Virus record (IMG/VR): IMGVR_UViG_3300047409_000436
Span: 1-43,632 of that record
Direction: 5' to 3' (one strand)
Source of the DNA: a virus
Length of the DNA stretch: 43,632 nucleotides
This document shows positions 32,831-39,105 of this stretch, piece after piece. The position numbers and the translations under genes are program-made. The notes under the pieces are model-generated. The model did not search any database. It saw only the letters and a program-made list of their open reading frames with translations, and had not been told where the DNA came from. Each line of letters begins with the position of its first letter. Position 1 is the stretch's first letter.

Positions 32831-33048
32831 ATCCGTTGCCATGTTTTGAACGGCGGCGCATTATAGGGGCCGGTCTTTTATTCCAAAAAGAAAAACGCGG
32901 CCGTTGTTGATTTAGCTTTAGCGGGCAAACTCAACTCCGTCGCGCTTATCTTTTGCGTCCGTCCCATGGACGCGGTTGCGCTTGATTGTGCCCGCCTCCG
33001 GTCCGGACGTCAACCTTAATTTGGGTTAGACGGAGGATTAAGTCCGCT
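32831..33048. other. Non-coding stretch upstream of the replication gene
   Basis: About 220 bases. It is less GC-rich than the genome in 32870-32930 and includes a TATAGG-like box at 32863, but no properly spaced -35. CGGAGG at 33031-33036 is the ribosome site for the initiator gene. I see no repeat, tRNA or hairpin with a U-run here. Confidence 0.5.
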
Positions 33049-34020
33049 ATGTCAAACGGGAAACTCCCATGGGGAAAATTCTATTGGAGCGACTGGGACA
33101 GGGACACCGCTTTAGCGTCATGCTCACTTGCCGCGCAGGGCGCATGGATGCGGTTGCTATGCGCCATGCAAGAACAGGACACCTATGAGGTCCGCGGGAC
33201 CGTTGAGAACTTTGCGCGCATTCTTAGATGCTCACCGCCGGAGGCGGCGCAGGCAATTGACGAGTTAGCCGTAACCGGAACGGCGGACCTATATGCGCTC
33301 AAACCTCGAGGCCGGCCGCAACTCATTGCAAACATTAATGACGATTTGTTTGGACTATACAGCGTTACATGCCGGAGAATGAAACGGGAGTGTAACGCTC
33401 GTGAAACAATCCGTAAGCGGGTGCAAAAACACAGACTTGCAAAGGTGAAACGCTCTTGTAACGGGGTTGAAACGGATTTGAAACGCTCTTGTAACACCAT
33501 AGAGTCAGAGTCAGAGTCAGAGTCAGAGTCAGAGTCAGAGAATACAGTAGTAAATGAGTCTAGCAATCTTCTGAAAAAAGAGACTACTGATTCAAACACA
33601 AAACAAGAGAAGTCAACTTCGTTGACGGCGGTTTTTGATTTTTGGAAACTCACGCTCAACCATCCGCGGGCAATCCTGGACGCAAAGCGGCGCCGGCTTG
33701 TCACCGCGCGGCTTGCGGAGGGGTTTACCGTGGATCAACTCAAGGCAGCAATCACCGGTTGCTCACGCTCCGCGTTTCATCAGGGCGGCAATGACGGCGG
33801 CGCCGTCTATGACGATTTGTCACTGATTTGCAGAGACGCGGCGCACGTTGAGCAATTCATTTCCAGGGGAGAAAACGGCAATGGCAAACAACAGGGACTT
33901 ACAAAAAACTCTCAACGCCTCCTCGAATCACTCGAGGGAGTCGCACGTCGCGCGGCACGTGATATTAGCGGGATTGATTCAGGAGTCGCGCTCGCTCCGC
34001 GGCTTACCGTTTTGCGATGA
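33049..34020 (+). CDS. Replication initiator, lambda O-like, with internal origin
   Basis: A 323-residue protein starting MSNGKLPWGKFYWSDWDRDT; I preferred this ATG to the GTG at 32986 because CGGAGG precedes it. Residues 1-100 have the winged-helix layout of phage replication proteins of the DUF1376/O type (SLAAQGAWMRLLCAM, ENFARILRCSPPEAAQAIDEL). Residues 105-200 are a linker made of KRxCNxxET repeats and a Ser/Glu run, and 205-300 form a C-terminal domain that probably contacts the loader. The linker coding DNA holds the iteron array described below. Confidence 0.7.
   Translation: MSNGKLPWGKFYWSDWDRDTALASCSLAAQGAWMRLLCAMQEQDTYEVRGTVENFARILRCSPPEAAQAIDELAVTGTADLYALKPRGRPQLIANINDDLFGLYSVTCRRMKRECNARETIRKRVQKHRLAKVKRSCNGVETDLKRSCNTIESESESESESESENTVVNESSNLLKKETTDSNTKQEKSTSLTAVFDFWKLTLNHPRAILDAKRRRLVTARLAEGFTVDQLKAAITGCSRSAFHQGGNDGGAVYDDLSLICRDAAHVEQFISRGENGNGKQQGLTKNSQRLLESLEGVARRAARDISGIDSGVALAPRLTVLR
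33380..33495 (+). repeat. Iteron array: probable replication origin in the initiator gene
   Basis: Eight TGWAAC half-sites start at 33380, 33391, 33402, 33446, 33457, 33468, 33479 and 33490, all in one 11-bp register (three positions between 33413 and 33435 are empty). The 17-mer tgaaacgctcttgtaac occurs twice, 33 bp apart. An inverted GTTACA stands at 33364. The half-sites fall in all three coding frames, so protein repetition alone does not explain them. The A/T-rich stretch follows. This is the arrangement of lambda ori within gene O. Confidence 0.65.
33501..33540 (+). repeat. (AGAGTC)6 hexanucleotide tract
   Basis: Six perfect AGAGTC units and a partial one, coding alternating Glu and Ser in the linker of the initiator. 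A hexamer can change length without a frameshift. It is the spacer between the iterons and the A/T-rich region, so copy number would alter origin spacing by about half a helical turn per unit. Confidence 0.85.
33541..33610. other. A/T-rich candidate DNA-unwinding element
   Basis: These 70 bases are 31 % GC by count (22 of 70), in a genome near 58 %. They start immediately after the hexamer tract, on the right side of the iterons, where lambda has its unwinding element. The local protein (VVNESSNLLKKETTDSNTKQ) is polar and low in structure, so base composition could be selected for melting. Confidence 0.55.
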
Positions 34021-34444
34021 TACCGAAATGCAGGCGCATTTATCCGCCTGGGGCCGCGCGCTTGCGGACGTTCCTACCGCGGACCTTGAGGACGCTTTTA
34101 CGCAAGCCGCGCGCGCTATAGGGCCGGATAAAAATATTACGCCGGCTCATATCCGCTCAGCCTATGAGGACATTGCACGCCTCCGCGCTTACGCTCAACA
34201 ATCCAGTCCGCGCGCCCATACCTCCTCCGGCAATTCCTGGCGGACGCCGGCGGAGGAGGCCGAATGGGTTGAACAAAACCGCATCCTCACGCCGGCGGAA
34301 AACAAGATTGAGTTTGAGAAATGGGCCGCTTGGCTCGAGGAACAAAAGCGGATCAAGGCTGCAAGCGGACAAAGGCAAACAGAATTCGGCGCGGCCGTCC
34401 AGGGCGCTTTCCGCAAGCTAGGGGAGGGGCTCGGCAATGATTGA
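33881..34444 (+). CDS. Probable helicase-loader-type replication protein
   Basis: A 187-residue protein. I chose the ATG at 33881 (MANNRDLQKT) for its GGGGAG site at the right spacing; the first 140 bases overlap the end of the initiator in another frame. The middle (DVPTADLEDAFTQAARAIGP, then NITPAHIRSAYEDIARL) is helical, and the C-terminal part carries a coiled coil around KWAAWLEEQKRIKA. Following an O-like initiator, it sits in the place of lambda P. No AAA+ motif is present, so the loader call rests on context. Confidence 0.55.
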   Translation: MANNRDLQKTLNASSNHSRESHVARHVILAGLIQESRSLRGLPFCDDTEMQAHLSAWGRALADVPTADLEDAFTQAARAIGPDKNITPAHIRSAYEDIARLRAYAQQSSPRAHTSSGNSWRTPAEEAEWVEQNRILTPAENKIEFEKWAAWLEEQKRIKAASGQRQTEFGAAVQGAFRKLGEGLGND

Positions 34445-34694
34445 TTGTGGACTTTGTGACGGCTCCGGCTGGCAACGCTTTGAGCTCACTTGTCCGACGT
34501 TGCACGTTAGGCGCAACGTCGTCCGCGGTTGCGGTTGCTCCGAGGCTCCGCCGGCGGAACGCAAACCAAATCCGCTCACGCCTCCGGACTGGCAACGCTC
34601 ACCGGATACCGGAGTCTGGTTGCCGCAAACCATAGCGGCCGTCCTGTCAAAACCGTGTAATTGTGCGGAATGCAAACGCGCGCAAAGGCGTTAA
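34437..34694 (+). CDS. Small zinc-finger protein (DnaJ-like Cys pattern)
   Basis: An 85-residue protein overlapping the loader end by eight bases. It opens CGLCDGSGWQRF, the CxxCxGxG form of DnaJ-type zinc sites, continues with GCGCSEAPP, and ends with CNCAECKRAQRR. A zinc-binding accessory protein of replication is plausible. Confidence 0.6.
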   Translation: MIDCGLCDGSGWQRFELTCPTLHVRRNVVRGCGCSEAPPAERKPNPLTPPDWQRSPDTGVWLPQTIAAVLSKPCNCAECKRAQRR

Positions 34695-34789
34695 AGACTG
34701 TATTTCTAGTGACTTACTACCTCGCGTGGTTGGCTTTTCTGGTTGTCATAGGCTACCTGGGGCTCGAGGCTATGAGGCTTGGACTATAA
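34670..34789 (+). CDS. 39-residue single-pass membrane miniprotein
   Basis: A short ORF, MQTRAKALKTVFLVTYYLAW, then LAFLVVIGYLGLEAMRLGL. It has a basic N-terminus and one strong hydrophobic helix, so an N-in orientation is expected. It overlaps the end of the zinc-finger gene by 25 bases. The ribosome site is weak. A pinholin-like or envelope protein is possible. Confidence 0.45.
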   Translation: MQTRAKALKTVFLVTYYLAWLAFLVVIGYLGLEAMRLGL

Positions 34790-35003
34790 TTTCCGGCTCA
34801 AGGATTCAATCCAGGGCGGGGCGCTTTGCCGGCAAGGGCCGGCGCAGGGCTCCGAAAAACCCCGCATGAATACCACGGCAAGGGGTCATGCAAGAAAACC
34901 CCGTATTTATTGAATATTTGAAAATTCCCAACAGGCAACTCGGCGTTTAAGGCGCCTCCGGAGCCCGACGTTGAGTTTTCAACAGGATTTCAACAGGGCA
35001 AAA
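34790..35003. other. Repeat-rich non-coding region upstream of the terminase genes
   Basis: About 210 bases. It contains a GCCGGC-AAGG-GCCGGC hairpin near 34828-34845, two direct copies of AAAACCCCGYAT (34856-34867 and 34895-34906, 39 bp apart), a GCATGA/TCATGC inverted pair, an A/T-rich part near 34903-34930, and a TTTCAACAGG tandem near 34976-34999. Packaging start sites (cos or pac) often lie just before terS, so this is the best candidate. Confidence 0.45.
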
Positions 35004-35318
35004 ATGACAATTTCAGAGTTTTGGGCCGGCATAGCTCTAGGAATTATCCTGGGGTTTGGCGCCGGCGTGATTTTATTCTTGCCAATTGTCCTGACGCATA
35101 CGGACCTTGAGGACGCACTAGACGCGCGCCGGCTCGAGCTCAGGCGGTTGATTAGCAGTATTGAGCAAATACGCGCTAGACTTGACGAAATGATAGATCG
35201 ACGGACAGTCCGGCATTTTAACGCCGTTTTGGCAAAAGAAAATGGCGCGGAAACGCATTTGCAGGACTTACGGGGCGTTTTAGAACACCGGAAAATGGAG
35301 AGACATGGCGGGAATTAA
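35004..35318 (+). CDS. Membrane-anchored coiled-coil protein (i-spanin-like layout)
   Basis: A 104-residue protein; I used the ATG at 35004, since the TTG at 34971 lies in the repeat region. Residues 5-32 are a hydrophobic helix (FWAGIALGIILGFGAGVILF), and the rest is a long charged helix (DALDARRLELRRLISSIEQI). An N-terminal anchor with a coiled coil is the form of an inner-membrane spanin such as Rz. No outer lipoprotein partner was found nearby. It overlaps the terS candidate by 14 bases. Confidence 0.5.
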   Translation: MTISEFWAGIALGIILGFGAGVILFLPIVLTHTDLEDALDARRLELRRLISSIEQIRARLDEMIDRRTVRHFNAVLAKENGAETHLQDLRGVLEHRKMERHGGN

Positions 35319-35622
35319 AGGCCGCTCCGGCCGTAAACCTGGGCCGTTCAAGCCGTTACTGGCGGAGCTACTAGACGAGGCATGGCCGAAAAATAAACGC
35401 CGGCTGGTTATCCAGGCGCTTACGGACGCCGCAATTGACGAGGGCAACGTTGAGGCCGCCAAAACTTTGTTGAGCTACGCATACGGCAAGCCGGCTCAGC
35501 GCCATGAAATAACCGGACCGGACGGCGGCGCACTCGAAATTGAAATCGATGTTAGGGATCAACTTAGATCAAAACTTGCTAACCTCGCTCGAGCTCGAGG
35601 AACGGGAAACGTTTCTAGCTGA
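35305..35622 (+). CDS. Terminase small subunit candidate
   Basis: A 105-residue protein beginning MAGIKGRSGRKPGPFKPLLA, a basic GR-rich start common to small packaging proteins. Its central helices (RLVIQALTDAAIDEGNVEAA) and the LLSYAYGKPAQRHEITGPDG segment occur in small terminase-like proteins. It overlaps terL by 74 bases. Its role would be recognition of the packaging site and delivery to the large subunit. Confidence 0.6.
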   Translation: MAGIKGRSGRKPGPFKPLLAELLDEAWPKNKRRLVIQALTDAAIDEGNVEAAKTLLSYAYGKPAQRHEITGPDGGALEIEIDVRDQLRSKLANLARARGTGNVSS

Positions 35623-36844
35623 GCTCACGCCGGCGGAGGCGCTTGAGCTTTTCTATGACTGGACGTTCTGGGCGCGTCCTAACCAACTCCCGCCGGCCGG
35701 CAATTGGCAAAATTGGCTTTTGTGCGCGGGGCGGGGATTTGGCAAAACGCGCTCCGGCGCAGAGTGGATCCGCGCGGAGGCGGTCCAGGGCGGCCGGCGC
35801 CGGCTTGCACTTGTTGCGCCTACCGCGGCCGATGCGCGGGACGTCATGGTTGAGGGAGAATCCGGAGTCCTAGCCATCAGTCCTCCGCGGGAACGGCCGC
35901 TATATGAGCCGTCTAAACGCCGCTTGACCTGGCCAAACGGAGCCATGGCTACCGTCTACTCAGCGGATGAGCCGGAACGCCTCCGCGGGCCGCAACACGA
36001 CGGCGCCTGGTGCGATGAGATTGCCTCATGGCGGTTTGCGGACGATGCCTGGGCAAATCTGCAATTTGGGCTCCGGCTTGGACAGACACCGCGCTCCGTT
36101 GTCACAACAACGCCGAAACCAACGCGGCTAATCAAAGAGCTACTTACCTCCGGCTCAACCGTTATCACGCGCGGCTCAACCTATGAAAACCGCGGCAACC
36201 TTGCGGACAGCTTTATCGAAGCCGTTAGGGCGCGCTATGAGGGGACGCGGTTAGGGCGCCAGGAGCTCTATGCCGAAATCCTCGAGGATGCGGAGGGCGC
36301 TTTGTGGAAACGCGATGAGCTCGAGCGTAACCGCGTCCGCAAGGCGCCGGAGCTCAAGCGGGTTGTTGTTGCATGTGATCCGGCCGCAACCTCAACTGAG
36401 GAGGCCAACGAGACAGGCATCATTGTTGCCGGCGTATCCAGGGAGGGCCACGGCTATGTCCTGGATGATAAGACAACGCGCGCCTCACCGCTCAAATGGG
36501 CGGAGGCGGCCGTTACCGCTTACCACATGTTTCGAGCGGACCGGCTTGTAGCTGAGGTCAATCAAGGCGGGGAAATGGTCCGGTCTACTATTGCAACTGT
36601 AGACGCAAAGGTTGCATATAAAGCCGTCCATGCTACGCGCGGCAAGCAAACGCGGGCGGAGCCGGTTGCGGCGCTCTATGAGCAAGGCAAGGTTCACCAT
36701 GTCGGAATGTTTGCCGACCTTGAGGATCAACTCTGTCAATGGACTCCTGGCGCGCCGTCTCCGGACCGGCTTGACGCGCTTGTCTGGGCACTAACAGAGC
36801 TCATGCTTGACGCGGAAAAACCGCGGACGGTTGTTACTTTTTGA
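35549..36844 (+). CDS. terL: Terminase large subunit
   Basis: A 431-residue packaging motor from the ATG at 35549. Walker A is AGRGFGKT (residues 60-67) within GRGFGKTRSGAEW, and Walker B ends at Asp156-Glu157 (GAWCDEI). The nuclease part has Asp277 (VVACDPAATS), an acidic AEVNQGG strand, and Asp409 (RLDALVWAL), as expected for an RNase H-type centre with two metals. The form matches COG5323-like terminases known from GTA and related phages. It overlaps the small-subunit gene and is followed by the portal. Confidence 0.92.
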   Translation: MLGINLDQNLLTSLELEERETFLAELTPAEALELFYDWTFWARPNQLPPAGNWQNWLLCAGRGFGKTRSGAEWIRAEAVQGGRRRLALVAPTAADARDVMVEGESGVLAISPPRERPLYEPSKRRLTWPNGAMATVYSADEPERLRGPQHDGAWCDEIASWRFADDAWANLQFGLRLGQTPRSVVTTTPKPTRLIKELLTSGSTVITRGSTYENRGNLADSFIEAVRARYEGTRLGRQELYAEILEDAEGALWKRDELERNRVRKAPELKRVVVACDPAATSTEEANETGIIVAGVSREGHGYVLDDKTTRASPLKWAEAAVTAYHMFRADRLVAEVNQGGEMVRSTIATVDAKVAYKAVHATRGKQTRAEPVAALYEQGKVHHVGMFADLEDQLCQWTPGAPSPDRLDALVWALTELMLDAEKPRTVVTF

Positions 36845-36855
36845 ACGGAGAATAA

Positions 36856-38304
36856 ATGCCTATTTATGACGCCATGGCGGTAAATGAAAACGTCCGCTTG
36901 CAAACGCTCGAGGAGTCCGCCGGCTACGCGCGGGATGATATAGACCAGGCATTGTTTCAAATGCGCTTGCGCCTCCCGCAATATGACTTGTATGCGGATT
37001 ATTACGACGGCGATCACGCGCTTGCATTTGCAACGGATAAATGGCGTTCAACCTTTGCGCGGTTATTCCGCCGGCTCAGTGATAACTTGTGCCAGGTTGT
37101 TATTGAGGCGCCGGCGGAGCGGTTACAAATTGAGGGGTTCGGCGTTGAGGAGGGCGGCGGAACGTCCGCCGATGTGATTGAGCAAGTAACAAAAGAGCTA
37201 TGGCAAGCTAACCGCATGGACGTCAGGGCCGGCGTTGTGCACCGTGAGGCGTTGCGGGCCGGCGATGCCTACGTCTTAGTTTGGCCGGATCAAACCGGCC
37301 GGCCGGTATTCTGGCCGCAACTTGCCTCACTTTGCACCGTTGCTTACGATCAGGAATATCAAGGCAAACTGTTATGGTCCGCTAAGGTCTGGCTGGATTA
37401 CACAACGCGGCGCGTCCGGCTCAATATGTACTACGCGGACCGCGTCGAAAAATACGAATCCGCTAACGCCTATGCAACTCAGACGGAGCTACCGGAGCAA
37501 GCCGGAAACTTCCGTCCATATCAGGAGGCCGGCGAACCCTGGCCGCTCCCAAACCCATGGTTGACCGTTCCGCTTTTTCACTTTGCCAATAACGCATGGA
37601 TGAGCGTATTCGGGCGTTCTGAGCTCCGCTCAATTATTCCGCTACAGGACGCGCTAAACAAAACAATCGCGGATCAACTCATTGCTCAGGAATTTCAGGC
37701 GTTTCCGCAACGGTGGGTCGTCGGGCTCGAGGTTGAAACCGATCCAGTAACAGGCAAGGCGCGGCCGCCGTTTGAGCCAGGCGCCGACCGCCTATGGGCC
37801 GCGGCCAATGAGAATATCAAGTTTGGACAATTCGACGCCGCAAACCTCGAGCAATATCTAAAGATTGAGGAGTCCTTACGCCTCGAGATTGCGCGGCTTG
37901 CCGCGTTGCCTCCGCATTTCCTACAACAATGGGCCGGCCAGGCGCCGTCAGGCGAGGCGCTCCGCGCGTCAGAATCGAGGTTTACAAAAAAGGTCCAGGA
38001 CAGACAGGCGGAGTATGGCAACGTTTGGGAGGACGCCATGGAATTAGCGTTACGTATGACGTCCGCGGCTAATGACGGCGTTAGGCTCACGTGCAAATGG
38101 GAGGACGCGGCTTCAACCTCCGAGGCGGAACGGCTCAATAACATCATAGTCAAAAAACAGATCGGGATTTCCGTTGAGGAGGCGCTAAAAGAGGCCGGCT
38201 ATGGTGATGAGGATATAACGCGGATGCTCGATGAGAAACAGGCGGCCGCGGACGCTCAACGGCAACTATTCAACTCCGGCTTGATGCCTCCGCCGGCGGC
38301 TTAA
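36856..38304 (+). CDS. Portal protein (SPP1 gp6-like)
   Basis: A 482-residue protein with GGAGAA before its ATG. It has the usual SPP1 gp6-type opening: YADYYDGDHALAFA, then LFRRLSDNLCQVVIEAPAERL. The middle carries HREALRAGDAYVLVWPD and SIIPLQDALNKTIADQLIAQ, and the C-terminal half has a long helical crown. Twelve copies would form the DNA channel at one vertex of the head. Its place right after terL is standard. Confidence 0.88.
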   Translation: MPIYDAMAVNENVRLQTLEESAGYARDDIDQALFQMRLRLPQYDLYADYYDGDHALAFATDKWRSTFARLFRRLSDNLCQVVIEAPAERLQIEGFGVEEGGGTSADVIEQVTKELWQANRMDVRAGVVHREALRAGDAYVLVWPDQTGRPVFWPQLASLCTVAYDQEYQGKLLWSAKVWLDYTTRRVRLNMYYADRVEKYESANAYATQTELPEQAGNFRPYQEAGEPWPLPNPWLTVPLFHFANNAWMSVFGRSELRSIIPLQDALNKTIADQLIAQEFQAFPQRWVVGLEVETDPVTGKARPPFEPGADRLWAAANENIKFGQFDAANLEQYLKIEESLRLEIARLAALPPHFLQQWAGQAPSGEALRASESRFTKKVQDRQAEYGNVWEDAMELALRMTSAANDGVRLTCKWEDAASTSEAERLNNIIVKKQIGISVEEALKEAGYGDEDITRMLDEKQAAADAQRQLFNSGLMPPPAA

Positions 38305-38391
38305 TTCTACGGGCGGTTTTAAGGACGTTGGCCGCTCGAGGGCGGGGGCCGGCTCGGACGGGGGAATGGGCCGGCGTTCCGTTTTCAAAAG

Positions 38392-38487
38392 ATGATAAAT
38401 CAACCTCCGGAGCCGCGGGCGCTCAGCGTCGCAGAGTTTTGGATACTTGTTTTAGCCGTGGTGTTTCTGCTTTGGCGTTTTCTATGA
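38392..38487 (+). CDS. 31-residue membrane miniprotein
   Basis: A short ORF: MINQPPEPRALSVAEFWILV, then LAVVFLLWRFL. It has one hydrophobic helix near the C-terminus. The stop overlaps the start of the next gene (ATGA), which suggests that it is translated as a coupled pair. No good ribosome site is visible. It might be a holin-like or leader peptide. Confidence 0.4.
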   Translation: MINQPPEPRALSVAEFWILVLAVVFLLWRFL

Positions 38488-38732
38488 TTTCCGCGCTTAC
38501 CTTTGTTTTGGGTTTCATTGCCGGCGCCGTTGTCTGGTCAACGCTGGAAGCCGCAGCCGAATACGAGCGTGAGCAATGCTGCAAGGATATTTGCGAATGT
38601 TGTGAGTTGGGCTATCCGGTAGCGCGCATTGATGGCCGATGGTCAAACACTTGCCCGGATGGCTATCAAAGGCATTGTGAAGCCTACAAAATCCGCGAAC
38701 GGGCGTTTAAGGAGCAAGCAAAAGATGAATGA
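38484..38732 (+). CDS. Membrane-anchored Cys-rich small protein
   Basis: An 82-residue protein from the coupled ATG. Residues 3-22 are hydrophobic (ALTFVLGFIAGAVVWSTL); the rest carries EREQCCKDICECCELGYP, a small loop and an IRERAF end. Phage miniproteins with such a REREQC...AAIRER layout are common and their role is not known. It shares two DNA segments with the next gene, so the pair arose by duplication. Confidence 0.5.
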   Translation: MISALTFVLGFIAGAVVWSTLEAAAEYEREQCCKDICECCELGYPVARIDGRWSNTCPDGYQRHCEAYKIRERAFKEQAKDE

Positions 38733-38929
38733 CGCTGACTTGGCTTGGTGCATAAACAGGCTGAAAACGGCGGCTGAGGAGCGTGCCCACTACGATGCGG
38801 CAGTAGATTGTAAATGCGAGATTTGCACAAGGATTAACGGGATGATTGAGGCTACCGACACAGCCGAGGATCGGATAGTAGCTGAGATCAGAGCAGATGA
38901 GCGAGAGCAATGCTGCAAGGATATTTGCG
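38571..38929 (+). repeat. Direct repeats shared by two neighbouring small genes
   Basis: The 25-base word starting gagcaatgctgcaaggat is found at 38571-38595 and 38905-38929. A second 16-base word, atccgcgaacgggcgt, is found at 38691-38706 and 39022-39037. The DNA around both copies is richer in GCT, GAG and CAG codons than the flanking genes, which hints at a separate origin. Confidence 0.75.
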
Positions 38930-39069
38930 GGATGTGTCGCAATGGCAGAGTAGCGACAAGGGAACTGAGAAAAGACGCGGCGTACTGGTGTCACGATCTG
39001 GATACCTGCTTTGCCGCTTCGATCCGCGAACGGGCGTGGTCCTGGACGGGCCGCTCCGTAACCGGATAG
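38725..39069 (+). CDS. Cys-rich small protein with possible frameshifted C-terminus
   Basis: A 114-residue protein, MNDADLAWCINRLKTAAEER onward, with AGGAGC upstream. It contains CKCEICTRI and EREQCCKDICGMC, then IRERA near residue 105. The end in this frame (WSWTGRSVTG) looks off-frame, while the other frame from about 39036 reads LDGPLRNRIDELEAELRRYK and stops at 39113, over the start of the MuF gene. A deletion, sequencing error or a real frameshift near 39030 would explain this. Confidence 0.55.
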   Translation: MNDADLAWCINRLKTAAEERAHYDAAVDCKCEICTRINGMIEATDTAEDRIVAEIRADEREQCCKDICGMCRNGRVATRELRKDAAYWCHDLDTCFAASIRERAWSWTGRSVTG

Positions 39070-39105
39070 ATGAGCTCGAGGCGGAGCTCCGGCGCTACAA
39101 ACCTC

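Noticed and set aside
33501-33540. AGAGTC tract as a phase-variation switch
   Set aside because: A six-base unit keeps the frame, so length changes cannot switch the gene on and off.
33183-33704. 173-residue leftward ORF with a run of Ser-Asp
   Set aside because: It is the reverse of the initiator gene; the Ser-Asp run only mirrors the AGAGTC tract.
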